Shown: piece by piece, positions 1-12,000 of the stretch
How the letters are laid out: every line of letters begins with the position of its first letter
Numbering within the stretch: the first letter of the stretch is position 1
Assembly: GCF_000224145.3 (NCBI RefSeq)
Contig: NC_020173.2
Span: forward strand, 1,789,435-1,853,434
Origin: Ciona intestinalis
Lineage: Eukaryota > Chordata > Ascidiacea > Phlebobranchia > Cionidae
DNA: 64,000 nucleotides
Direction: 5' to 3'
Translations under genes and position numbers: made by a program
The notes under the pieces: generated by a model
The model's input: only the letters and a program-made list of their open reading frames with translations
Database searches by the model: none
What the model was told of the DNA's origin: nothing

Positions 1-3000
1 TTCTTGTGGAAATCAAGAGTAATTTTAGCATCGAGTCCGATACCGAAGTAACTGTTCATGACGCATTTCTCCGACATAATGCTGTTCAATCTGTTTAGTC
101 AAAATGTAAGTAAATACACTTATACCCTTTTTGCATGGTAAAAAGTTAATGCAAATAGCGATCCGCATTAACTCGTGATGTGATAACTCGCTAACCGCGT
201 TATTTTGCATGGTCATTGGTTTATGCGCGTATTAACATTGAGCTTATTTTAGCGCAATATTGTTAAATCTAGTTTATAAAATAAGTTTTGATACTTTATG
301 GTGCTATTACCAACAAAAACTGTAAAAATAATACCCGAAAAGGATTAGGCTCTTAAAAGTAAAACTGTACTTCCACAATACTTTTCTTTACTCGCATAAT
401 GCGAGTAACAACCAACCTTCTACAGCATGCAGGTAACACGCTTATGGCGAGTACTTGCGCGCATAAAAGTGACCATGCAAAAAGGGCCGGCTTATGCTTT
501 TATAATACACGTGTTCTATGAATTGAGTAGGCTATAGTTATACTTAATTAGGTTATTTATACCTATACCTCTTGTGTTCGGTCGCGTTTTGACTATACTT
601 GTATGCCAAGTTGTATCACGCATATGTTTCTAAATTTTTAAAAACTATAATTTTCAAAAATCACGATGCAAAAAATCATATCAATAACCGGACCAGCTTA
701 AACTAGTTCAAACCCACTTACACTGCTTCGCTTTCCTTGGTAGCCAGGGGTGACGTCACAGGAGCGCAGATTGTGTCGGCATTTGCAAGCAAAGCTCGAC
801 TGAGGAAACTTCCACGTTTCTGTTCGGTGTACAACGGGTGGATAACTGTAATAGATGAAACTTAAGTCGGTACCTTGAATGCAGTGACCGGAAAAACACA
901 ACATAAAACTAAAAAACACGGTATTTCCCATAAGAAAACATATGCAACTATATTACTATACCCCTGAAAAGAAAAGAAAATAAAAAAAACAACTATATTT
1001 TCCTTAAAAAGGTGTTTAAGTCGAGGTTAAGTCGGTACATTGAATGTGGTTGCACCCTGGGTGTTGGGGTAGTGTACCAACTTTGGACTAAATCCTAGGT
1101 CCCATGGCGTGCCGTAGGGCCTCATCCTCACGGAAAAGAATAAGTGGATATACCCATTATAGACATGGCGGTCGTATAATATATTTATCTAACTTTTTAT
1201 TTATTACTTCGAAAACAATAGCGGAGATCATGTTATTTGAAACGGAAGAGAAGAGAATCAACAGCAAAACAATAGTCGTTAAAACACTATGAATTAAAGG
1301 TGTGGGATTATAATGCAAAAAGTCTACTTACTTGTTGAATTCTGTGTTTTTGAGCCTTGTTTGTCCGGTAAACTCGCACTGAACGACGCTGTGGGGTGAA
1401 CAAACAATCAGAAATAATAAAATGGAAAAAAGATTAAGAAAAATATCACACGTACCGATTCCAGGTTTTGAGGGGTTGCCTTCACACATGGACTGTTGAC
1501 GAACGTACTGGTTAAACATAGGGGCGTTAAGGGTGGAAGTGGGCGTGTTGGGGGCGGAGCGGGAGGTGGGACGAACACTGGGAACGGGTAGGGATGACGT
1601 CACACATTGGGAGGAGCTGTAGTGAGGTTGTAAAAAGTTAGGTTTGTTGTTGTTTAAGCATGACGGAGATTGAATTTAAATTATATACCTTTTATATAAT
1701 GTTGTGTCTATGTATTTCTGTTGTACAGAGAGTCAAGCAGACATATTGATTATATATATATATATAGGCTATAAATAAGGTTTACATTGCCATAATGGTG
1801 GAGCTTGAAATATAAAGACGATAGTTGTCGTTTAGTTTGTTCAGTAATAGAAACATAAATTGAGTAATGTACTACACAAAAAATATATAGTAGCTTGGAA
1901 GAAGATGGGACACCTTTAACGCATAATATCCAAGTGTTCTGATCATTTTTTTTCACAATTAACAACGGTCTATGGGAGTCATAAACATACAGTACTATAA
2001 TCTTTTGAATATTCTTTGTTTACTACCAAATGGAAAAAGAAAATAGAATGAAAGGTGTTCTATCTCCCTCCACCCTACTATAACACACGTATTTATTTCG
2101 ACCACACATAATAACCTTGGTGAAGTGACAGTAGTTGTTCCAACAGTAGTTAGAACTTTCTCGATGGTTCGAATCGCTGATGACGTCATAGCGGTCTCAT
2201 CTACGTCATCTTCCTCGTATTGAACGGAAAGTTTCTTCTGTCGTGTTTGTTCGTTTTGCTCGTCCACAGCTGTGATGTACAGGGTAGTGTTTTGAAAAGA
2301 TTCACAATTTTTTTAATTTCTTTTAACGAAATTTTCGAGTAATATTCATACGGAATGTTAGTGTAATTTTTATACAAAATTTTCGAGTAATTTTTATACG
2401 AAATTTTAAAGTAATTTTTATACGAAATTTTCGAGTATTTTTTATACGAAACTTTGGGGTATTTTTATACGAAATTTTTATACGAAAAAAAAAGTTTTGA
2501 AATATTCGTGTGGTTATTTATCCTATTAAACTATATTGTGTCAGATATAAAAAGAACTCGCTAGATTGTGTCACATTTTTAGAAATATAACAAGAAATAC
2601 AAAACGATTCCTTCTATTACCTTCCTCCGTGTGTTCAATGATCTGACGCACTGCTTTCTTCAAGCTGTTAGCTCTTAGCATAAGTTGTGAACGTTCTTCA
2701 AATACGCCTGACGATTTCTGAAAAATAAACAAAAATTTAAAACATATAAAAAAATATTTTAGTCACAATATACCTTTCTACGTGTTGTGGATTTTTCCGG
2801 TTTGTCATGCTCGACTGCGTCCATAGATATCGCAGGTTTTTCCGTTTGAGTTGGTTCAGTTTGACCAGGTTGAGTGACCACGATTGTGCAAACGTCGCTC
2901 GTTGCCTCATTTGCATCTACGTCATCAGTGGCTCCATGGTCTGAATGACTTGGCTCGTCCAGCGTCGGCTATTTTTGTAATAAAGCACAATATGACATTA

Positions 3001-6000
3001 AAAACAGGTGCAGATGACGTACATTGTAACTTTAATTGGTAGAAAAAATAGTAAAATCGAAAAAAAAAACGGTTAAAAAATGCAGAAACGAAAAAAAAAA
3101 CGGTAAAAAAAAACAGCAAAAAAGATAAAACGGTGTATAAATAAAACTTCTTTATAATTTGTAAGATTTATTTAAGTAGTTTAACATAAGACATTGCGCT
3201 CAATTTTATATTAAAGTGATGATACTCAATTTTTGTAGGANNNNNNNNNNNNNNNNNNNNNNNNNNNNNNNNNNNNNNNNNNNNNNNNNNNNNNNNNNNN
3301 NNNNNNNNNNNNNNNNNNNNNNNNNNNNNNNNNNNNNNNNNNNNNNNNNNNNNNNNNNNNNNNNNGTCGGTACCTTGAATGCAGTGACCGGAAAAACACA
3401 ACATAAAACTAAAAAACACGGTATTTCCCATAAGAAAACATATGCAACTATATTACTATACCCCTGAAAAGAAAAGAAAATAAAAAAAACAACTATATTT
3501 TCCTTAAAAAGGTGTTTAAGTCGAGGTTAAGTCGGTACATTGAATGTGGTTGCACCCTGGGTGTTGGGGTAGTGTACCAACTTTGGACTAAATCCTAGGT
3601 CCCATGGCGTGCCGTAGGGCCTCATCCTCACGGAAAAGAATAAGTGGATATACCCATTATAGACATGGCGGTCGTATAATATATTTATCTAACTTTTTAT
3701 TTATTACTTCGAAAACAATAGCGGAGATCATGTTATTTGAAACGGAAGAGAAGAGAATCAACAGCAAAACAATAGTCGTTAAAACACTATGAATTAAAGG
3801 TGTGGGATTATAATGCAAAAAGTCTACTTACTTGTTGAATTCTGTGTTTTTGAGCCTTGTTTGTCCGGTAAACTCGCACTGAACGACGCTGTGGGGTGAA
3901 CAAACAATCAGAAATAATAAAATGGAAAAAAGATTAAGAAAAATATCACACGTACCGATTCCAGGTTTTGAGGGGTTGCCTTCACACATGGACTGTTGAC
4001 GAACGTACTGGTTAAACATAGGGGCGTTAAGAGTGGAAGTGGGCGTGTTGGGGGCGGAGCGGGAGGTGGGACGAACACTGGGAACGGGTAGGGATGACGT
4101 CACACATTGGGAGGAGCTGTAGTGAGGTTGTAAAAAGTTAGGTTTGGTTGTTGTTTAAGCATGACGGAGATTGAATTTAAATTATATACCTATATATAAT
4201 GNNNNNNNNNNNNNNNNNNNNNNNNNNNNNNNNNNNNNNNNNNNNNNNNNNGGTATTTCCCATAAGAAAACATATGCAACTATATTACTATACCCCTGAA
4301 AAGAACATAAAATATAAAAAAACAACTTTTTTTTTTAAAAAAGGTTTTAAGTCGAGGTTAAGTCGGTACATTAAATGTGGTTGCACCCTGTATTGAACGG
4401 AAAGTTTCTTCTGTACTTACTTGTTGAATTCTGCGTTTTCGAGCCTTGTTTGTCCGGTAAACTCGCACTGAACGACGCTGTGGGGTGAACAAACAATCAG
4501 AAATAATAAAATGGAAAAAAGATTAAGAAAAAAATCACACGTACCGATTCCAGGTTTTGAGGGGTTGCCTTCACACATGAACTGTTGACGAACGTACTGG
4601 TTAAACATGGGGCCGTTAAGGGTGGAAGTGGGCGTGTTGGGGGCGGAGCGGGAGGTGGGACGAACACTGGGAACGGGTAGGGATGACGTCACACATTGGG
4701 AGGAGCTGTAGTGAGGTTGTAAAAAGTTAGGTTTGTTGTTGTTTAAGCATGACGGAGATTGAATTTAAATTATATACCTTTAATATTAATGTTGTGTCTA
4801 TGTATTTCTGTTGTACAGGGAGTCAAGCAGACATATTGATTATATATATATATATAGGGGCTATAAATAAGGTTTACATTGCCATAATGGTGGAGCTTGA
4901 AATACAAAGACGATAGTTGTCGTTTAGTTTGTTCAGTAATAGAAACATAAATTGAGTAATGTACTACACAAAAAATATATAGTAGCTTGGAAGAAGATGG
5001 GACACCTTTAACGCATAATATCCAAGTGTTCTGATCATTTTTTTTCACAATTAACAACGGTCTATGGGAGTCATAAACATACAGTACTATAATCTTTTGA
5101 ATATTCTTTGTTTACTACCAAATGGAAAAAGAAAATAGAATGAAAGGTGTTCTATCTCCCTCCACCCTACTATAACACACGTATTTATTTCGACCACACA
5201 TAATAACCTTGGTGAAGTGACAGTAGTTGTTCCAACAGTAGTTAGAACTTTCTCGATGGTTCGAATCGCTGATGACGTCATAGCGGTCTCATCTACGTCA
5301 TCTTCCTCGTATTGAACGGAAAGTTTCTTCTGTCGTGTTTGTTCGTTTTGCTCGTCCACAGCTGTGATGTAGGTGGCAGTGTTTGGAAAAGATTCACAAA
5401 TTCTTAACTTTTTATACGAAGTTTTCGAGCATTTTTTATACGAAATTTTCGAGTAGTTTTTATATGGGATTTTCTACTAGTTCTTTATACGAAATTTTCC
5501 AGTATTTTTTTATACGAAATTTAAATAGTTTTGAAATATTCATGTGATTATTTACCCTGTTAAACTATATTATGCCTGGTTTAAAAAGAACTCGCTGGTA
5601 TGTGTCACATTTTCAGAAATATAACAAGAAATACAAAACGATTCCTTCCATTACCTTCCTCCGTGTGTTCAATGATCTGACGCACTGCTTTCTTCAAGCT
5701 GTTAGCTCTTAGCATAAGTTGTGAACGTTCTTCAAATACGCCTGACGATTTCTGAAAAAATAAACAAAAATTTTAAAAAATATAACAAAAGTATTTAAGA
5801 CACACTATACCTTTCTACGTGTTGTGGATTTTTCCGGTTTGTCATGCTCGACTGCGTCCATAGATATCGTAGGTTTTTCCGCTTGAGTTGGTTCAGTTTG
5901 ACCAGGTTGAGTGACCACGATTGTGCAAACGTCGCTCGTTGCCTCATTTGCATCTACGTCATCAGTGGCTCCATGGTCTGAATGACTTGGCTCGTCCAGC

Positions 6001-9000
6001 GTCGGCTATTTTTGTAATAAAGCACAATATGACATTAAAAACAGGTGCAGATGACGTACATTGTAACTTTAATTGGTAGAAAAAATAGTAAAATCGAAAA
6101 AAAAAACGGTTAAAAAATGCAGAAACGAAAAAAAAAACGGTAAAAAAAAACAGCAAAAAAGATAAAACGGTGTATAAATAAAACTTCTTTATAATTTGTA
6201 AGATTTATTTAAGTAGTTTAACATAAGACATTGCGCTCAATTTTATATTAAAGTGATGATACTCAATTTTTGTAGGATGTAAAACAATTAGTCTACCCAC
6301 CGGTTTAATTAATTGTTCTTCTGCTAGTTTTGATTCGATAGTCAATGTACTTAGTAGTGATGCTAACTTCTCGTCCAACGTTCGACATTTCTTCGCCATC
6401 TCTCCATCGTTACCGGATGAAGCGACTTTTGCAACAAAATCTTTCACCGTCTCGCAAAGCACACTGAATTATAATACGTTTAAAATACGTTCAAAATACG
6501 TTTAAAATACGTTTAAAATACGTTTAAAATACGTTTAAAATACGTTTAAAATACGTTTAAAATACGTTTATAATACGTTTAATATACGTTTATTATACGT
6601 TTATTATACGTTAAATACGTTTAAATACGTTTAAAATAAGTTTAAAATACGTTTAAGATACGTTTATTATACGTTAAATACGTTTAAATACGTTTAAAAT
6701 AAGTTTAAAATACGTTTAAGATACGCATTCTAATTGAATTTAATTTTTTAAATAGGATAATTTTTAAATGGGAAAATAGTTTATAAGGTTTATGTGAGTA
6801 TGTTTGTGATTTGGACTTTAGGCGCTGATTAAACAATGCGTTAACATGCGACAAAAGACGTTAACTATACTATTTAAATACATATTATCATATACCATGC
6901 ATTTATGTATAGTAACGTGGGGAAAGTGGGACACCTTTTTTTCATTTCCCATTTGATAGAAAACAAAGAACATTTAAAGAATTATAAAGTCGTATCCTTA
7001 CGACTCTAATAATCCGTTGTTAATTGTTTAAAACACGATCAGGATATTTGGATATTATGTGCTAAAGTTGTCCCGTCCCTTTCCTACTATATATCTTGGG
7101 ACAAATCGTTAAAGTTAGTTTAAACACAACAGAGATCCACCACTATAGAAGCAAATTAATTAAGATTGCTGATCTAAACTGAATTACTCTTTTTACAGTA
7201 TATAACCTACGTGGCAGAAGTAAGAATTTCGGCGTTTTTCTCCGAGTTAAGTATTGTAGCTAGATGGTCGGCCACTGTGTGCTCATACTGGTCGATCGGT
7301 TCCGGCTGTAACCGGTTTAAACTGGTTAGAATTAGAATTCAGGTCGCTGGAGTTACATGCATTACCGTGTTCTCGATTTTCATATTGATTCCAGTTGAGA
7401 TGGGAATTGTGCCTTCGTATGCTAATATGCTCCATCTGTGCACAATATATACAGATTAAATAATATGTATACTAATTTGGTGTATAATGTAACATGTTCA
7501 TTCTCTTTTTATTTCCATTTGGTAGTAAACAAACAATATTTACAGAATTAAATAACCGTGGCCCGTGACTTTAAAATAGCTTTGGTAATTGTTAAAAACA
7601 CGATCCGGAAATATTGGTTTTGGGAGCTAAAGGTATCCCATCTTAACCCACAGTAAATAGTACAGTAGGAGGGTGGGAGACGGGACACCTTTAGCACATA
7701 TTATCCAAATATCTTGATCGTGTTTTAAATAATTAACAACGATCCATGAGAGTCGCGGGGATACCGTTTTATAATTGTTTAAATGTTTTTTTTTACTATT
7801 AAATAACGGAAAAACAGAATAAAAAGGTGTCCCATCTTTCCCTACTAGAAACCCCACTTAAAAAACATTTTAATTTTTCTCAAAAAATTGGGTTAAATTT
7901 ATAAAAAATCATTTGTGGCTATTTACGGTTAACTATAAAACAACTGTTTAAGCACAAGTCGGCCTGCAGCTGTTGCATAAAGCATCAGGAAAGTTTTAAG
8001 TAGGTCATGCAATTTAACTTGCGACGTGACCAAGTTGGCGTCGTATTCAATTAATCCCAGAGGGAGGATTCTATACTTGAAAGAAAACGCAACCTCATTT
8101 ATATTTTATACGAAGGAAATTATGCAATAATTATGTGCAACGATCTTTTGTGGTCATTTGAATATAGTAATAGTAGAGCGGTATAAAAAAATGTTTTCAT
8201 TCTTTTTTTCTGTCCATTTTTTGTAGTGAACAAGAAATATTTACAGACTAATATAACCGTAGCCCGGCGACTTGAAAAGCGCGTTGTTAATTGTTTAAAA
8301 CATTAGGAAATTTTTGTGCTACCAGTATCTTACCCCACAGTCGTATAGTAAGGTGGGGGAGACGAGACACCTTTACCGCATAAAATCCAAAAATTATGAT
8401 CGTGTTTTAAACAATTAACAAAGGTTTATGGGAGTCGTAAAGATACGTTTTACAATTGGGGGACAAGACAGCAGAATAAAAAGGTGTCCCATCTTTCCCC
8501 ACCACAATATATCTAAAACTCAAACCGACCTGTCGAGTAATTTTGTGCTGGATTTTTCGTATTTTTCAATGAGAGCTGGCACTTGCGTGTCATCGTCGCA
8601 CACATTGCCCCAGCCCATTACCTGCGCCAGGTCGTTGCCAGTTCCCAACGGCAAGACGCCGACTTGCGCCTGATCAGAGAAATTAGATCAANNNNNNNNN
8701 NNNNNNNNNNNNNNNNNNNNNNNNNNNNNNNNNNNNNNNNNNNNNNNNNNNNNNNNNNNNNNNNNNNNNNNNNNNNNNNNNNNNNNNNNNNNNNNNNNNN
8801 NNNNNNNNNNNNNNNNATAAAAATCATTTGTGGCTATTTACGGTTAACTATAAAACAACTGTTTAAGCACAAGTCGGCCTGCAGCTGTTGCATAAAGCAT
8901 CAGGAAAGTTTTAAGTAGGTCATGCAATTTAACTTGCGACGTGACCAAGTTGGACTCGTATTCAATTATTCCCAGAGGGAGGATCCTATACTGGGAAGTG

Positions 9001-12000
9001 AACGCAACCTCATTTATATTTTATACGAAGGAAATTATGCAATAATTATGTGCAACGATCTTTTGTGGTCATTTGAATATAGTAATAGTAGAGCGGGATA
9101 AAAAAATGTTTTCATTCTTTTTTCCTGTCCATTTTTTGCAGTGAACAAGGAATATTTACAGACTAATATAACCGTAGCCCGGCGACTTGAAAAATGCGAT
9201 GTTAATTGTTTAAAGCATTAGGAAATTTTTGTGCCATCAGTATCTTACCCCACAGTCGTATAGTAAGGTGGGGGAGACGGGAAACCTTTACCACATAATA
9301 TCCAAAAATCCTAATCGTGTTTTAAACAATTATCAAAGGTTTATGGGAGTCGTAAAGATACGTTTTACAATTGGGGGACAAGAAAGCAGAATAAAAAGGT
9401 GTCCCATCTTTCCCCACCACAATATATCTAAAACTCAAACCGACCTGTCGAGTAATTTTGTGCTGGATTTTTCGTATTTTTCAATGAGAGCTGGCACTTG
9501 CGTGTCATCGTCGCATACATTGCCCCAGCCCATTACCTGCGCCAGGTCGTTGCCAGTTCCCAGCGGCAGGACGCCGACTTGCGCCTGATCAGAGAAATTA
9601 GATCAATAGTAATAAGATGCAAGAGAGCCTAGTATTTGAACACACGGAAGGCGGGCCGATATGTACAAGACTTTGATTGTCTTACTTTGTTGTTAAGGTT
9701 CAGTTTGTCCATCTCACTTAGCACCCAGCCAATAGAACCGTCACCACCGCAAATTAGGATGCGAAAAGTCTCGAATTTTCGGAACATTTTAAGCCTGAAA
9801 AATAGATGAAAAATAGAGTGAGATTTTTAAAACACTGAAAAAATGCTTGTTCAATATGGAATTAGATTGCTATTTGGAAGTACTTTGATTTGAGACGTTA
9901 TTTTGGGAATAAAGGGCCGTATATATATGGCAGTCTCAATAATTTTAGTTGCACTAAAAATGTATACGTAGTATGGGCACAGATAAACACATTAATTATA
10001 CAGACCGTAATTTTCGCCTAAAACTTATTGTGACTAAATGTTGTGATAAATAAAACGTGTCTGTATCTCGAAGAATCAGCACTTACCCGACTTGTGGTCC
10101 TGAACACATGAGGTCAAACACTTGAGCAGGATTGAGAAACTGACGAAAACGACGGAGAAACTTCACTCCTTGGTTGTCGCCGCTTTTGGAGTTCACAAAC
10201 ACAAGTAAAGGGCTTGAACACTGCGGAGTCGGGAGCGCTTGCCAGAACTCTGACAACAAATTTAGATTTCAAAGTATTGACCAAAGGAATACGATTCCTG
10301 TTGAGGCTATTTTTGGCAAGCAAACAGCTGGATGGAAGAAGGCCGATACGTGGCAAGTAACGAATGTAATTCAGCAATCCTCCCGAGGTAAGGAAACGAC
10401 CTGGGAGTCTATTACCGATAACAACTGATGCCCCGACAAATAATTAAACCCATGAGTGATTAACGACTAGTGAATGAAATTTTCGATTTTTGTAAAAAGA
10501 AGTAGGTCTATATAGTGGTTTCGTGAACGTTTTTTGGGTTTACAACTTGCATTAAACTATTTAAAAGTCAATAAGGTGGCAAAAAAACACGAAAAACAAC
10601 ATGTCATTTTTAACTATAAAGAAATGCGATCTAAACTTAAACATTTCATAAGCAAACGTACAGAAGTAACGTATAGTGGGGTACGAAAGATGGGACACCT
10701 TTTCATTCTGTTTTCTCGTCCTATTTGGTAGGAAACAAAGAATTTCAAAGAATAGACCGTTGTTAATTGTTTAAAACACGATCAGGATATTTAGACATTA
10801 TGTGCTGAAGGTGTCTCATCTCTCCCCACCCTAACTATATGTCATAAAATGTGTTTCTTACCATCGGAGTCTTGCGTGTGGATAGCGGTCGGTGGTATGA
10901 TGGAAAGTTTACAAGAACCAAGCGAGCATTTGGCAGGCATCTGTGTTTTGCATGACGCGTGTACCTGGTCGTATTATTACGTCATATAGAGAATTGTTGG
11001 AAATTATTTGGGAATTCGACACATTAAACACGGTTAATGGTTAACGCGGAGCGGGGAAGTGGCCTATTTATATACACCGATTTATTATGACGTAACAAAG
11101 GCTTCTGTGAAAAAATAGTTCAGACATAGCGGTTGGAATTTTAAAGGGAAAGGCATTCGTCGCTGAAGACATTGCGTAGTTTTTTTTACATTTAAAATAA
11201 ACTGTGTACTTAATAAACATACAGACCATGCAGCAGGCAGACTCGGCATGATTTTTTTAGGTTTTATTTGAAAAAAATGTGAATACTTTTTTAAAAATTT
11301 GAAACATATTAAAATTCAAACTTTTTTGCTGTTATTTTTGTAAATTTTTTATTTAGTTTAAATTGAAAACATGAGCCCTTTTATTGGAGGGATTTAAAGT
11401 ACACCCGCTTACCATACTACGGCACCATAAGCATCTACTGTCCTGCAGTCGGAGTACGCTCCCACACGTCTTTTCACACACAACACACTTGGCGCTAACA
11501 GGGAGGTTTCCTTCCAACCACTGATGTGGTATCCATAGCTGGAATTATAAAGTGTGATGAACAAGTTAATATATAATAGGGTGGGGAAGACGGGACACCT
11601 TTGGTACATAATATTTAAATATCCGGTTTTAAACAATTAACAACGGTAAATGGGAGTCGTGAGGATACGGTTTTATAATTCTTTAAGTGCTCTTTGTTTA
11701 CTACCAAATTAGACGAAAAGATGTCCCACCTCCCCTACTCTACTATTTAAGTGTTATGGTTAGGTTAACATAACAAGCTATAGTAAAGTGTAAACTGTGA
11801 GATTTTAATGTACTTTATTCTTTGGGACAGCATTATATGCCTGCATATGCCCAAACTGCAAACGTGGTATTTTCGTATGGAGTTTGATATTCCCATTGGG
11901 AATAAATCTTTATAAATCAAATACAACTTGGCTAGGCTTGCCATGGAAAGACGCAGGATAGATAAATCATTCTACCAAACACACACACGCACACTAGACT

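Larger units (their letters stand above)
864..3240. repeat. Second copy of DGK exons 17-21 and introns (left contig)
   Basis: This stretch repeats 3366-4201 (matching 866-1700) and 4414-6278 (matching 1325-3240), exons and introns alike. DGK exon copies here: 1332-1388, 1456-1616, 2116-2269, 2621-2717, 2774-2968, all with intact frames and splice sites. Differences from the right copy include A/G and S/F in exon 20 and T/A and A/T in exon 17, plus intronic indels. The contig ends in the intron before exon 16. The pattern fits a second allele of one locus. Confidence 0.9.
7899..9607. repeat. Duplicated contig ends carrying DGK exon 13 twice
   Basis: 7899-8691 and 8817-9607 align along their length with scattered substitutions, including two MITE copies each. 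Exon 13 of DGK appears at 8530-8669 and at 9445-9584, both coding for [20 protein letters not shown]. Tandem duplication of a catalytic exon would break the enzyme's fold, so an allelic overlap is the better reading. Confidence 0.9.

Noticed and set aside
698-931. Minus-strand frame reading [13 protein letters not shown]
   Set aside because: Wrong frame: splice phase and homology ([20 protein letters not shown]) place exon 22 in another frame between 722 and 845.
1328-1603. Reading exon 21 as [12 protein letters not shown] continuing from exon 20 without splicing
   Set aside because: The donor GTACGTG and the phase with exons 20 and 22 require the frame [18 protein letters not shown] instead.
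864-6278. Genuine triplication of DGK exons as a protein repeat
   Set aside because: Each copy ends at an N gap, introns are as similar as exons, and joining copies would repeat the linker; allelic redundancy fits better.
6466-6726. CRISPR-like array
   Set aside because: The 11-bp units have no spacers and lie in a eukaryotic intron; it is a minisatellite.
8428-9588. Plus-strand open frames including KIRFTIGGQ and RCPIFPHHN
   Set aside because: They run through MITE sequence and the antisense of DGK exon 13; duplicated only because the contig ends are duplicated.
10174-10428. 84-codon plus-strand frame opposite DGK exon 11
   Set aside because: Antisense shadow of the kinase exon; the minus strand encodes the conserved [20 protein letters not shown].
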